Shown here piece after piece: positions 1-59,734 of a DNA stretch of 64,000 nucleotides. Position numbers and translations under genes: made by a program. This DNA comes from Cristatella mucedo (Eukaryota > Bryozoa > Phylactolaemata > Cristatellidae), in NCBI GenBank assembly GCA_009760855.2, contig WPIO01000015.1, forward strand, positions 1,845,001 through 1,909,000, given 5' to 3'. Under the pieces are notes generated by a model. That model had not been told where the DNA came from. It did not search any database and saw nothing but the letters and a program-made list of their open reading frames with translations. Numbering within the stretch: position 1 is the first letter of the stretch; each line of letters starts with the position of its first letter.

Positions 1-860
1 ATTCTTTTGAAATGTCATTAAGTCATGAGATGACGTGATGTCAGTCAGTAGTGAGTTTCGGGCTTTGGGAGCATAAGAAATGAATGGATGGTCCCCAAGT
101 TATTTTATATTTGTTAAAGACACGACTCATTTACATGAATCAGACAAGAAGGTGCTATTTGGGTAACCCTGCCGTGTGAGTACTTCAGAGAAGTACAGTG
201 GAGTAAGAGGGGGCCTAAAAGCCGATATCAGGACCTTGAAGTGGATAACACTTCAATGGTAAGTTAGTGCAGGTCGATGAGAAATGGTGTTTAATGGCAA
301 TAGCAAACGTTCACGACACTCATCTCAACTGTAGAGTTCAGCACCAATTGAAAGCTGCTGATTGCACAGAGCGGAAGACTTGCGAGTATCGAGTTACAGA
401 GAAGTATAGATAAGATGCCACAAATATATGGACCAGTTTGGCTGTGCTAGCCCCTTGTCTAACCAAGCCCTACATTTTGCAATTTTACATAGCTGAAAAT
501 GGCCAGTCTTAACTATGGAGCTAATGCAATCATCTAGTGAAAGGTAATTTTGGATCAGGATCCGTGCAGGGACTGCAGGAGATATCTACGCAGATGGATT
601 ACACGAGTTGGATATGCTGGCCGAGACTGTTTTAAGGAGTTAGGATTTCTAGTTTTTGAGTGTCACCAATTTTGCCCATAACTTTGAAGTTGTTGTATTG
701 CCATTCGATTTGAGAAAGATTGCTGGCATCCTTGCGAGTGTCAGCAATGCAAGCTGCAAAGGAATCGACAGTTTGTGCCGCCGCTTAAAAGCAGGGATGG
801 TTCAAAGCACAGGTGCAGCTGTGTGTCATCTGCAACAAAAATGGCAATCTAGATTTTGCT
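1..860 (-). mobile_element. NLR-A non-LTR retrotransposon remnant
   Basis: Antisense to the window and badly decayed. In order it matches the NLR-A copy at 60,040-60,840, for example GTGCAGGTCGATGAGAAATGG near 268 and GTGTGTCATCTGCA near 822. The reading frame is destroyed. It occupies the intron before the first visible VPS50 exon. Confidence 0.7.
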
Positions 861-1492
861 AGGTGATTCGTGCACCTCCTTAACGTTGTCACGTTTGGGG
901 CTCCACGTGTATTTACAAAAATGCTTCTGATCTGCATGCATGCCAGCATTCTGTATAGTGTCCTCAAATCAACTTGTAGCTCTACAAATAATTATCTAGA
1001 GATTGGCATTACTTGATCTGCTGAGAATATGCTGGGTTAATTTAGTAGGTACCGTTTCTTCCTCAGAGTCAATGGGAGAGATGTGATTATTTTTGGTTAA
1101 ATTTTTCACCCGTGCTCACACAGTGTCTCGGCCATGCCAGCTAGAGCCTCGAATCCTACAAAGCTAGGAGCTACAGCGTATCCTACGTAGCACAGTCGAT
1201 GGGCCACAGATTGGCTGCACAGGACCACGTCGGTTGTTACCTGTACTGTTCCACTGTTGAAACCAGATCGCAGGTACCCAAATCACTTGGCTGCAAATCC
1301 GTCGGGTGCTTGCCTACACATCTTGCCTTTCCGGGCAGTTTGTCATTGCTTTCGTCGTGAGCTTTTGCTTCTTCTCCCCCCTCTCACCTTTTGCCCCTTC
1401 TTCCGCGAATTCCTATTCTCGCGGTGCTAGCATAGCATCTGGAAGGAGGCGGCTCTTTTCAAGCAGCTCTTTTGTCTTCTCTTTTCCGACAG

Positions 1493-49101
<47,609 letters not shown>

Positions 49102-49680
49102 GCGGCCTGGGCGCATGACTTTAGCGGCTGCCAGCTCTGTTAAATAAGCTCACTCTTCCTCCTCCTCTCCCGAGGACGGGGCTCCAGCGTGCACATGATT
49201 AACATGGCTGCGTGTGCGGTGGGCCGAACAGAACCCGGCTTCTTGGGCGCCACCTAGCGAGCTTGCGCAGCGCACAGCGATTTCTGCGCCGCCTTCAACT
49301 GCTAGTGGCTGCCAGCGGTGCGCCAGCCTGCGAGTGCTCATCTTGTAAAATTGCGGGGCACGCATCGCTGTTCCTAATGTCAGGTAGCCATCTCGTGGAG
49401 CAGCTTACGTTCAAGCAGACGTTGGCGTGTCGCACCTGAGCGGGAATTCGGTGCCGATGTTTGACCTCTGCACTCGCTTGCTACTCGCTCGAGACGTACC
49501 AGTGCTGTGTGTGCCAGCAACCACCCTCACTCACCCCGCCGCCCGCCCCCGTGAAGCATAAAGAAGAGACATTGGTGGCGCTCGTACGCAGCTATCCGTG
49601 CGATGATGGTAGCAACAAGTCAACTTTCGCCTATGTTTCACTCATGTCCGGCATAAAATAAATGCAGCAGCTTTGCTGCT
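49102..49680 (+). other. VPS50: VPS50 3' untranslated region
   Basis: Non-coding stretch directly after the VPS50 stop, free of recognisable mobile elements and ending about 20 bp past an AATAAA. The end point is inferred from the poly(A) signal. Confidence 0.6.
49658..49663 (+). promoter_or_regulatory. Candidate VPS50 poly(A) signal AATAAA
   Basis: Canonical hexamer 557 bp after the stop codon and the first AATAAA in the downstream region. No transcript evidence is available here. Confidence 0.55.
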
Positions 49681-49689
49681 GTATGGCCT

Positions 49690-50955
49690 TTAAAGGAATC
49701 TTTAACTCGGCACCGAAACTGCTGCTGCACCTGAGCTTCGCACCACGCTCACCATACCGTGCTCGTTGTGCTGCAGTAGTTGGTGTGGTACTCGTTTGTG
49801 GTGAAGCGTGTGCCTTGGTGGCCCTCCGTGCAGCGAGTCGTGTGCTGCTGTCTGCATTCTGTCACTACACTGTTGGGTGCAGATGTGCGTGCGTGTCCGT
49901 CAGTGCGCCCCACAAAGGTATTAGAACTAGGTTGTCGATTAAAATGGACAATGTTGCACCACAAATCCTAAATGGCTGTCTGTGCACAATTGGTGGCTGG
50001 GAGTAGATATCTTTCAGAACAAAGAAAAAGTGGTGATAATCTTAGCAGAACTCTCCTTTAGTTGAGGAAGTGCAGCACAGAATAGCGGTGTCAAGTCCAG
50101 CCGGAGCAGAATTGCTTGAATGGGGGGCCACTGTAGAATGGACAGCATCGCTCTGCCAGGAATTAGGAAATGGGTTGCTCTGCAGGTGTGAGACATACAG
50201 AGCAAACTGTTTTCTAAGGTATTTAAGGGACGTTGTGTTAGTTTGTCAGTGCAATAGATCTGGTCATATCTTGCTTAGTATACTCTGTCGTCTAGCGTTC
50301 AATTCTCGCGAGCGTACCTTGTGCTGTTTGTGTCTCAGGCTCCTTTATCCTTAGTTCGTGACGATAAAATTATACGCTCCATGAGGATTCGGCTAGCAAT
50401 GGTGTGACTCATGCTTGTCGCATCGGGAGCAGGAAATGCGCAGAGTAATTGAAAGGAAACCTAGCTTAGCACGAGGGACGGAAATGTGCCAATTGGATTA
50501 CATGCAAAGTGTGTCAGATCATTATCAGAACAATATCTCGACCGGCACCCGGTGGAAGTAAATGGCTTTCTTACAGTGGTTTCTTTATTCTCATCGAGAA
50601 GACCTGAGGGGCAGCAAGACCTTTCATATAGCTGCTTGCTCATATGCAAAGTTTGGCACAAAAAGAAAAAATAAGTCAAGTAGTGTTCTCCTGGCCACCC
50701 TTGCAGATATTAAGGCAAGCCGACCGCATCTCTCTGTTCACGTGACGGATGCAATCTCGTGCCCTGCACACGGCCCCAGAGAGGAGAGAGAGAGAGAGAG
50801 TGCTTGCTTCTCAAGTTCTGCCCTCTATTCTGTATTGTTTAAGTTTTCCAGGCCATTGTCACGTCTTCTTGGAAACTTCTTGTCATCGTCATTGCAAGCA
50901 CTGCTTCTCTACTGGCGGGTACTCAGCATTGCCTGCATAAAAATAATGACACTTG
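49690..50955. other. Downstream of VPS50, nothing recognised
   Basis: A long plus frame at 49,662-50,006 and others lack motifs. No gene called. Confidence 0.45.
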
Positions 50956-50959
50956 GTTT

Positions 50960-51060
50960 CATCGTAATACCAATAGTAATATATTTGTATAAAACTCAAA
51001 GAGAACTAAATCTCTTTCTACTAGGCAGTTAACATATGCTGAAATCGAAGATACCTGCAG
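50960..51060 (-). mobile_element. Solo NLR-A 3' tail
   Basis: AAACTCAAAGAGAACTAAAT, TCTTTCTACTAGGCAG and TTAACATATGCTG, antisense. Confidence 0.6.
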
Positions 51061-51064
51061 CTCA

Positions 51065-51780
51065 GGACCGCCTTTTTCTGTGAGTGCAGCAATGCTGCCT
51101 GGTCAACAAATGGTCATATTCGCAATCTAGTTGTTAACCCGTCTCAGTTACTGTCGGTCCATTTCTGTGCTCTCAACTACTGCCTCACTTTTCTTCACCG
51201 TGGCTCGTGACCGTACGGCATGCTGGCTTCAGCGTCCTATGCGCTATTCGCCGGTCATAGCGGCACTTGTTCCAGCCCATCCCAACCAAGTGATACAACC
51301 CTGATCATGTGCAAGCCATAGCTGTTCGCATTTCTATTTGCTGCTGTGTCCTGCACTCTCTGCTCAGCAAAGTGCTCACCGGAAAGGTTTGCACGAAAAG
51401 CTGGGGTTTGTGCGATTAGACGTTGCCGTTCGTTAAGTTGTTGAGTTGCTAGCCTTTTGCCCGGTCAGGCCGTGCCCTAGACCGATGAGACATGACCCTG
51501 GTTTGTCAGCTGATGCCCGTGCGGCAGAAGCAGCTAGGCTTCCAGCGCTCGCTTGTTGGCTCTGGTTAGCTCTTCGTAGATAGTCGTTTCCCAAATACGC
51601 TAGAAAAACTGATTGGGAAACCGCCCCGCCCCCTTGATGGCATCCAGTAGCTGGTGTGTAGATCAGCACTTGGCTCGTGTTTGGATTCGGAGCTTGAGCT
51701 CGAGCTTGTGCTTGAGCTCGACATGATCGGTGCATCTAGGCTGCATGCATAATGCATAAACATGTTCGTATATGTGTCTG
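51065..51780. other. Intergenic stretch, nothing recognised
   Basis: Only unsupported short frames. Confidence 0.4.

Positions 51781-51784
<4 letters not shown>

Positions 51785-51872
<88 letters not shown>
51785..51872. repeat. (CT)n microsatellite
   Basis: About 43 CT units. Confidence 0.95.
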
Positions 51873-51875
<3 letters not shown>

Positions 51876-52204
51876 CGCGCACGTGAGCGCATGCGTTGGT
51901 GCTGATGGGATGGAAAATTTACCTGCGTATGCGTATGCATGTGTTTGTGTGTAGGCTCATCTGTGCTGTTTCTATGCTGCATGTGCTGTGTACTAAAATG
52001 TCAGGACCGTAGTGGAGTGGGGTCGTGCTCGTGTGTTCGTGAAGCAATCCTGAAAGACATCCTTAGTCCAGAGAGCAAAAGGCTAGCGTACATACCTGAT
52101 TTCCGAAGCTCTTATTCTAATATCTGTCGAAGTGAGAGGTTTTCTAGGACAGCAGGCGGCCTTGGCATTGACCCGTCGCGAGTACGACTGCGTGTGGCCT
52201 CTGG

Positions 52205-52340
52205 GTCTCTTCTTAGCCCTTCGAGTAAAGGGCTTTCACTTCACAACCCAGGTCGTGCATTTGAGTCCTGCAGCTGGGAATATAGGGTTCCCTGCTGCAG
52301 GACTCGAGCGCACGACCAAGTGGGTTATAAGCTGCCAAGG
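52205..52340 (+). mobile_element. SINE type 1 remnant with inverted head
   Basis: GGTCGTGCATTTGAGTCCTGC resembles the SINE B-box region and occurs again inverted at 52,288-52,317 (26 of 30 bp pair, 7-bp loop). The following AAGCTGCCAAGGCTCTGC matches the SINE type 1 tail. Confidence 0.55.
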
Positions 52341-52565
52341 CTCTGCTACCGCTACTTCCATGCTACTCACTACCTCAACTGCTCTCCTTACTCTGCTATG
52401 CTTCCCACTTTCTCTTTGTTGTGTGAGATGAAGTCTGTTGGCCACCGAATGCGTACCGAAAGCCGCTTAGGCTATGAGTGTGCTATACAAAACTCTCCTG
52501 CGTAACACCCACATTGTCTGTATGACTTTGTGGAGTTACAGACGGAGATACACTACAACACTTGA
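52340..52565 (+). mobile_element. NLR-B 3' end fragment
   Basis: Encodes MLPTFSLLCEMKSVGHRM and AIQNSPA, then the GGAGTTACAGACGGAGATAC terminus. Confidence 0.85.
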
Positions 52566-52569
52566 TAAA

Positions 52570-53760
52570 TGAGGCAGTTGAATAAGCCGACCTTTACTGT
52601 ACTGTATCCTTTCTCTGGTCTGCCTCCTCAAGATTGTGGAAGACGGCTCATTCGATTTAATGCCGCTTTCGATGACAACAAGGTCTCTAGCCGGCGGTAA
52701 AACTGCTAGCATCAGCCATATAAAGCCGCGTGTTGCTGCAACGCAGCAACTTTGCTCTGGCTTAGTTCTCGTGCAGCCACGACCCCAGAAGTGTAGAGGG
52801 TAGATGGGCGTTAGACTCAGCCCGAGGTCCTACTAACTGGTGTTCATGCATGTCGTTGTTGCATGCTTTAGCATGCTGCCCTGAGTATTACAGTTTGCAT
52901 TTGCAAGCTTGTCTAAAATAAGCTTGGTACTGTCCATGTCGTTAAGCATTGGGTATTGATACCCTTGTAGCAAGTTGCATATCCACTGTATGTGTGTGCA
53001 GCATGCTCTCCCATAGTTCAAATTGAATATCGAAATTATATAACTTCACAGGACTATGAACTTGAAGGGGTTGTTCAAAGTTTGGCTATGATATTCCAGA
53101 AGCTTGCACTACTCCTTGCTGTTCCCCTGAAGTGACGACTTGTGCTTCTTAGCTTATGCTTTGACCAGCTGAGTTGGCATATTGGAAAGCTGCCAGGGTA
53201 AGTGAGCTTGAACGATCGGAAGTCGTGTTTCGCCAGCCTTTGGTAAGGGATGGACATGCATAAATCTAATTTGTCCGGGATTTTGCTCTGGGGGGTCTTA
53301 CTATATGGGGCCTGCTCACCACCAGCCAAAGCCAAGTTGAAGGTTTCCGTTTTGATTTTTTTCACGAGAGCAAGCTAGTTATAAATATTATTGTTATTGC
53401 TAGATCTCCATTGTGACCCACGTGATCGGAACCTGCATGTTTTACAGAAATATGCAGAATGAGTAAATAAACATTTTACGCTCACTGCTGCTGCAAGGCA
53501 AGGCGATTGTAACGATGCAACCGCTGCAATGCCAAACTGGAGCCGAAGCATGCTCCTCGAGCAACACGGTAGCTTGTGAATGAATCATCACAAGAATTGA
53601 GCAGAATCGGGGCAGTGGCAAAAGCACGAGATCGAGTGCTCGCACAGGCACGCTCGCACAGCACACTGGAACACAGCTGAGCTGCCCTGCCGGCCTGCAG
53701 CTAAGTCCTAGCAGCAGGCCGACTGCAGCCGCCACCGCCGCTTGTCACGCTGAACTGATG
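52570..53760. other. Intergenic stretch, nothing recognised
   Basis: No motif-bearing frame or element identified. Confidence 0.4.
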
Positions 53761-53766
53761 GGAAAG

Positions 53767-53905
<139 letters not shown>

Positions 53906-53909
53906 ATGA

Positions 53910-54830
53910 CGCATCTCGAGACCATAGTTCGACGACCAGAAAGAATGCACCAGGGGTGCTCTCTGTTTCTCACACGCTCCACTCCAGCTGCATGCCTCTT
54001 GGCAGCCAGCCGATCCTTCTCGGAGCTTTGCCATTCCACTCGTTTCTGCCCGTGCAACAACAGCGCCCGACTCGACCCTGCGCATTTGCGGCCGGCAGCG
54101 GCTGGAATGAAGTGTCTCCGGCTGCGCCTGCTACTGCATCTCCCGACGCTATCCTTCGTTGCTGCCGCGGCCGGCAGCAGTGGAAAGGCTAGTCAGGTCG
54201 CTGCGACCTCGCTGGGGCGTTGCAGCTGCGCAGTCTGTGCCGGGGTCGCCTGGCTGCCAGGCCTTACGCTTGTGTGGCCACCACACCGCCGAAGAGTGCT
54301 GGTCGCGCACTGCTGCCGATGCTCCGGCTGCGATATGTGGCCGAGTGGCGACCAGCAGCAGCAGCCACTCGAGGGTCTGGAGCCCGGGCGTCTCCCGGCG
54401 GTGGAGAACTGCAGTGGTACTGAAGAAGCACGGCTGAACTCGACGAGATGCGGCTGACAGCCATGCTGCGTTGATCGGCGTCCGTGTCCGGTCGCGCCCA
54501 AGCCGGCTGAGCATTGCTGCGGCCGCTAGCCGGCTGGGATGCTTCGACAGTGACCGTGGCTCGCTCGCGCCTGCTTTTCGTCTTCAGCCTTCTTTGCCTC
54601 TGCTTCTGACTCGCCGCCAAGCCGGCTCGGGTCCTGCAGACGAGACAAGCAAGCTGCCTCGCAGCCGCTGCGGTGGAGAGCTGATGAGCCCATGAGCGAC
54701 CGACAGAATGTTTCAGCCTCGGCAGCGCCTCACCTCCGCTCGGCATCGATGCCGAGCGGAGGTGAGGCGCTGCACACAGCAGAACCTGCTGCGATGTGTG
54801 GTGCCTGCATAGAGATTAAGTTCCCTTAGT
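53910..54830. other. GC-rich block with 52-bp palindrome
   Basis: GC- and CpG-rich. A plus frame from about 54,109 begins MKCLRLRLLLHLPTLSF, a signal-peptide-like start, but has no recognisable continuation. A perfect palindrome lies at 54,722-54,773. Confidence 0.35.
54722..54773. repeat. Perfect 52-bp palindrome, no loop
   Basis: Arms 54,722-54,747 and 54,748-54,773 are exact reverse complements centred on ATCGAT. Confidence 0.98.
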
Positions 54831-54839
54831 GTGCCAGGC

Positions 54840-54925
54840 TAATAATGATAATAAGAAGAAGAATGCACTTGATAGAGCACCCTCAGAGAACTCAATCTCT
54901 TTATAGGCACTTTACATTTGCTGGA
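54840..54925 (-). mobile_element. Solo NLR-A 3' tail
   Basis: AGCACCCTCAGAGAACTCAA and TCTTTATAGGCACTTTAC, antisense. Confidence 0.8.
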
Positions 54926-55324
54926 AATGAATTATATATATTTATATGAATGCCTATCCTCCAGGCTGGCCAGCGTCAGGTACACCCTTTCCGATCGGTT
55001 CGGTGGGGGGATCAGGGCAAGCTGGCCCCCTTCGGCAGCGCACTTAAGCCTCTGTCGGAAATGGAGACTGGTCAAGATGCTTGCCTTTGATGTAGAGCAC
55101 CCTGGTTCGACTCCTAGCACTGACGGGACTGCCTTGCTGGGCAAAGCAAAGGCAGCAGGAAAACTGGGAGAGCCAGTTCCGTGCCGTATGCATGCGACCG
55201 GCGCCCATGCTCTGCTAATGCCATGGTGTCTGGGCAACCGAGTATGGTGGCCTGGCCGGCAGGCCAGCAAGCCGGGCGGACCCGGTAGACGACTTCGAAC
55301 GCTTAACACGACGCAGGCGACGGC

Positions 55325-55382
55325 GACACGACGGTGGTCTACTATGCTTGACACGAATGCTTGACACGACGGTGGTCTACTA
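55325..55382. repeat. 38-bp direct duplication
   Basis: GACACGACGGTGGTCTACTA occurs at 55,325 and again at 55,363, with CTTGACACGAATG between. Confidence 0.9.
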
Positions 55383-55514
55383 CGGGATCCTCGAGACCCC
55401 CTGCAGCCCCGCGTCGGACCCAAACTCCCACAACTCCCACGAATCGGTCGTGCCACGCACCGAATGGCTGGCAGGCTTCGCCTGCCAATGTCAGGCTGCA
55501 GCGATATGAGGATT

Positions 55515-55650
55515 CAAATCATTTGTCTAGCGCCCCCTATGAGAACTGAAACTCTATCCAGGCGCTTCACATATGCCGCAAGGCTCGAGCCCACGACCTC
55601 GGTAGTCGAAAGCGAGGAGCACCTTAGCTACGAAACGGCCTGCAGTGCCC
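55515..55650 (-). mobile_element. SINE type 2 (tRNA head fused to NLR-A tail)
   Basis: On the minus strand, TAGCTAAGGTGCTCCTCGC (A-box side) and GTGGGCTCGAGCCTTGCGG (B box) are followed directly by the NLR-A type tail GAAGCGCCTGGATAGAG and GGGGGCGCTAGAC. The head is tRNA-like and the tail is shared with the LINE. Confidence 0.7.
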
Positions 55651-55687
55651 TGCACCGGCAGCGCTCTCTCCTTGGTTCCAGCCTTAC

Positions 55688-55949
55688 CCTGCTGCCGTCG
55701 TTGCCGGCAGATATCCGCCGCCATCATCCCCCTGAGCCGCCTGCTTAGCGCTGTGCTCGGTGACGATTCGCGCGTGCACGCGTCTCTCCTCTGCAGTGGC
55801 ATCTCTCGGTCCGGCCACTCGCAGGACGTACACACCGCTGTCGTCCTCGGTCGCCCAGTGAACGCGCAGCTTGTAGTGAAGCCATCGCTGAAACCGCTGG
55901 CCGTGCTTGACGTGCGGCAAGGACGTGACGGTGTAGCGGGCGCTGGTCC
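55688..55949 (-). CDS. Possible exon with an Ig-like domain
   Basis: A minus-strand frame reading ARYTVTSLPHVKHGQRFQRW then LHYKLRVHWATEDDSGVYVL. The L-x-V-x-x-A-x-E-D-D-S-G-V-Y pattern is that of Ig strands E and F, with Val in place of the usual Cys. The acceptor CTTGCACTTACAG and donor GTAAGG are in place, with entry phase 1 and exit phase 2. No partner exons were found. It lies in a GC-rich block that produces many chance frames, so this stays tentative. Confidence 0.3.
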
Positions 55950-55989
55950 CTGTAAGTGCAAGCAGCGTGCGAAAGAGAGCTAGCACTGC

Positions 55990-57715
55990 AGCGGCAGCAG
56001 CAGCGTCCGTGAAGCGAGGCGCCGGCCGAGGCTTCCCCTGCCAGCAGGCAGCGCCACCGCGAGGCAGACGCAAGCTCGGCAGCCTAGCGGGCGTTGCGGC
56101 AGCGGCCACACAGTTCAGCTGGAGCGAGAAGCAGTGCCTATTGCACGGTACGTGAGAAAAAACCACCAAACGATGCCTGCCGGCCAATAGCTTTGCGGCT
56201 AGTTTCTTTGTTACTGCTGCAGACTTTTCTTGATCATTTGGAGACACGGTGTGAGCAAGGAGCCTTTTTGCAGCAGCAAGTTCCGGCATGCGCCTGCCGC
56301 CAGCATGCCCACCGACAGCCTGCAGACTTCCCCCTCGCAGTGCTGCTGCAGCCATGCTTGGCTGTGGCCTTGAGTCACCTCTAACCCCTTCCCCCTTACC
56401 ACCCCCATTCCTGGCAAATTTTCCCAAGTCTGCTTGTACAGAGGGGGTGGTATACCCAGGATTAAGCCAAAGATGGAGGGCCAGACTCTTCGTGTGTGTC
56501 CCAAGTTGGTGGGGACCAAGGACCTATTCGCCCGCTCGGGGTAAGTTTTCAAGGGCGCTCTCAGCACCTGCACTCTGCCCTGGTCAAACGGTGGCTTATA
56601 ACGTGGCAGTCACGTGGCTTGAATCCAGGCTTTTACTTGTATGGATTGATTGTTTCAGCAATGCTGTGCGTTTGGCAATTTCATCTGTGGACCCAGCCAA
56701 CCTAGCAGCTGAGGTCATACAGTAGTAGTAGGCTTCTCCTTCGATACTGCTTGCCTGTCTGCTGGCAAGAAACGTTTCAAAACCTTCAAGCATAAGAAGC
56801 CCGAGAAGCCGGACATACTGAGTGCAGAGCTGACAGATACGGCCAGATACTGCGGTACAAGCAAATTCTCATCACCGAATACTGTGTAGAGTACCAGCGA
56901 TTCGACTCGTCAAGTTAATCAAGATCCTTCAGCATGGCAGCCGATGCTGTCGGTTGGCTACAGGCCATTTTGAAAGCATTTTTCTTTGGCCTCGTGGCAG
57001 TGGTAGGGCGACTAAGAACCAGGCCAGTGAAAAATTCTCTGCCTGGCCAAGCGCATCTATTGGCGTCGAGCCCAATCGAGCGAAATCTGTTCTGGGTGCA
57101 CGACATCCAAGCCTAGAGTCAGATTGTAAGGGGGCAATACGATCAGGACATTCCTGGCCTCTGTCGGCAACCGTATGCAATCGGTGCTGTCGCTTCGCTG
57201 TTGTGGTCCTGAATAGCCATCCTCGGTAATCTGCGCTCGTTTTGGGCCGTCCGTTTTATGAACATCGTAATTGTGTAGCCTTACATTCGCCGGTGCCTCT
57301 GTTCTTTACCGCCACTGCGTCGCTATGGTAATGCAGGTATTTCGTGCTGCTCCTGCTTGCGAGGCAGGCAGCTGCCGTACCCTGCCACAACTCCAAAATA
57401 GTGTCCGATTTTTTCTGCTAATGCTCCTAAAGCAAACGGAATGAGGAGAAAGCGTCGTGCCGGTACATGCCCCGAACATTCCTGCGTTTCGACAGTAGTG
57501 GCTACAGTCGGCATCGCTGTGTGCGTGTGTGCGTTCGGGCTGGCCAGTGGGTGGGTGAATTCGGGATCGCACAAGTACGAGAGATTCGATACGGTCCATT
57601 CGGCTTTTTATCTGCCATACTCACGCCCACCCACGGCGATGCGATGCGACAAACGTCTCCGGACTGGCAAGCTTGGCTTGCCTGGAGAAACTTCGAGCTG
57701 AAGCTTCTCCAGGCA
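55990..57715. other. Intergenic stretch, mostly unassigned
   Basis: GC-rich up to about 56,150, then ordinary composition. No supported gene. A 57,677-57,717 hairpin precedes the (CT)n array. Confidence 0.4.
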
Positions 57716-57717
57716 AG
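57677..57717. repeat. Imperfect 18-bp hairpin
   Basis: CTTGCCTGGAGAA pairs with TTCTCCAGGCAAG and CTTC with GAAG around GAGCT, with a single A/C mismatch. Confidence 0.9.
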
Positions 57718-57736
57718 GGAGGTCTGTCTGTCTGTA

Positions 57737-57915
<179 letters not shown>

Positions 57916-58149
57916 TTTCTCTCGATCTCTCTGATTTCCGTAACCCAACGAAAAGAGCTGCCCCATGAATATGCCACAGTTGGTGACACCTGACGCACGT
58001 CCCTCAACTGCTCTTGCCCAAGTTTTCAAAGTGAAAACTAAAACTAAATTTAGCACTCGACTGGAGAGGCAGCTTCTATAGCCTGATTCTCACTGATTCT
58101 CGCTGCGAGTAAAAAAATCCAGTGCCATCCCTCGAAGCCTGCTCAGCTG

Positions 58150-59005
58150 CTTAGTTAATAATGCATATTCCAAAGCGACCTCTCGTTAGACGACCATACC
58201 AGCTCCACAGTCAAATCTGCCTATTTTCAGCTTCTTAACATTGCTCAAATTCGGGCTTGTTTAGATAAAGATACCACATCTACGTTGTTCCATGCATTCG
58301 TGACATCCCGTCTCGACTTCTGCAACTCACTGCTTACTGGCCTACCAGCATGTGCAATCAGGCGATTGCAGCTGGTGCAAAACTCTGCAGCTAGGCTTGT
58401 CTGTCGTGAGTGTCGCAGTTGTCACATTACTCCACTTCTCGCCGACCTGCACTGGCTACCAGTCAAGCAACGGATTGACTTCAAGGTTTTGTCGCTCACT
58501 TTTAGGTCCCTTCATTCTATGGCTCCAGCCTATCTGTCAGATATACTCCCCCATCAGGCCAAGCATCGTACCACCCGCTTTTCGGAATCCAACAGTCTAG
58601 AAATACCTCATACAAACCTTAAATCCTTTGGAGACCGTGCATTTAGTTCATATGCTCCCAAAGCCTGGAACTCCCTCCCGACCTGCGTCAGAACATCCCC
58701 CGACCTGACCACATTTAAAAGGAACCTAAAAACACACCTATTTAGGACAGCATTTAGTGGGTCCCTGTGATTCGTCCTTGATGTGCTTATGCGTGCTGAC
58801 ACTGTGCATGCTGCCACTAACCACATTTGCATGCTGACCCTGTGCATGTCACCCTAACCATGCTATTAATTTTGTTTGTTTTTCAAGCATGATTTTACTC
58901 ACCATTCAATTGCATTTCACTTTACAGCAAATTTAAAGCGCCTAGAGAGAGATTAAGTTCTCTGAGGGCGCTTTATCAAGTGAATTATTATTATTATTAT
59001 TATGG
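58150..59005 (+). mobile_element. NLR-A retrotransposon, C-terminal part and tail
   Basis: A 161-codon frame at 58,285-58,770 includes SRLDFCNSLLTGLPACAIRR, ITPLLADLHWLPVKQRID and KAWNSLPTCVRTSPDLTTFK. Then the tail GAGGGCGCTTTATC and (ATT)n. It closely matches 59,740-60,600 in reverse. Confidence 0.92.
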
Positions 59006-59009
59006 TGTT

Positions 59010-59730
59010 CTGCATGAAGCAACGTGAAAGACGCAACGCTAGAGTATGTACAGGTAAATTCATCGAAAGATCAGCACTACTTTGCATAAGTAGCATGGAC
59101 GATTTGAACGGCTTTTCAGATGTACACCCCTTCAGTGGTTGAGGCCAGGGTTTTACTCCCGTGACCATCGAGATACGTTCAAAAAATAGCACAAACCAAG
59201 CCGCATCGTGTTCCGGTCGCATTATACAAACCAACTGTCAGCGTGCTTAACGTTAATAATGATAATAAGTCGTCGGTATAACGCTGCAAGAGAACTTCCC
59301 TTGGACACGTTCGAAATGGAGCGTCCTGGACAGGAAGCCACGCTGCCACTTGAGGCCCTTCAGCCACTTAAGGACTAGTCAAGGTCAAAGCGAGGTTCAG
59401 GCCATTTGGAAAGTCTCCAGGTGCGCCTGCGAACAAACGCGATTAGGCGGCATTTGTTCCTCGTCACTGCCCAGTATTATTAAGAGCAATCGGTAATAGA
59501 ATTTCGTGGTTGGTAGACTTTCGCTTAAATCAAGTTCAGGCGCCGATGGTAAAACTGGCTCTAGGTCGCTGCAGCCATCCTTGGCTGCTAGACCGGTGAG
59601 TGATGATGGATGGATCGAGGACAGTAGCTAACCAATTTTCCTCTGGAAAATCAAGTCAGTTTACTGAGCTTTACATGTGGGTTGATTAGGCCTATCAACA
59701 CCTCTTACAACTTGAATGTAAGGTGCCTCA
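59010..59730. other. Spacer between inverted NLR-A copies
   Basis: Unique-looking sequence, no gene recognised. It forms the loop of a large inverted repeat. Confidence 0.5.
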
Positions 59731-59734
59731 CAGA

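Noticed and set aside
54109-54457. Plus-strand frame starting with a signal-peptide-like MKCLRLRLLLHLPTLSF
   Set aside because: GC-rich DNA gives long frames on both strands here; no domain, splice sites or continuation support it.
55060-55130. tRNA-like head with a B box GGTTCGACTCC
   Set aside because: Could be another SINE head, but the A box is poor and no shared tail follows.
56730-56890. Plus frame with GKKRFKTFKHKKPEKPDILS
   Set aside because: Basic and protein-like, but only about 55 codons, no clear acceptor and a stop soon after; too weak to call.
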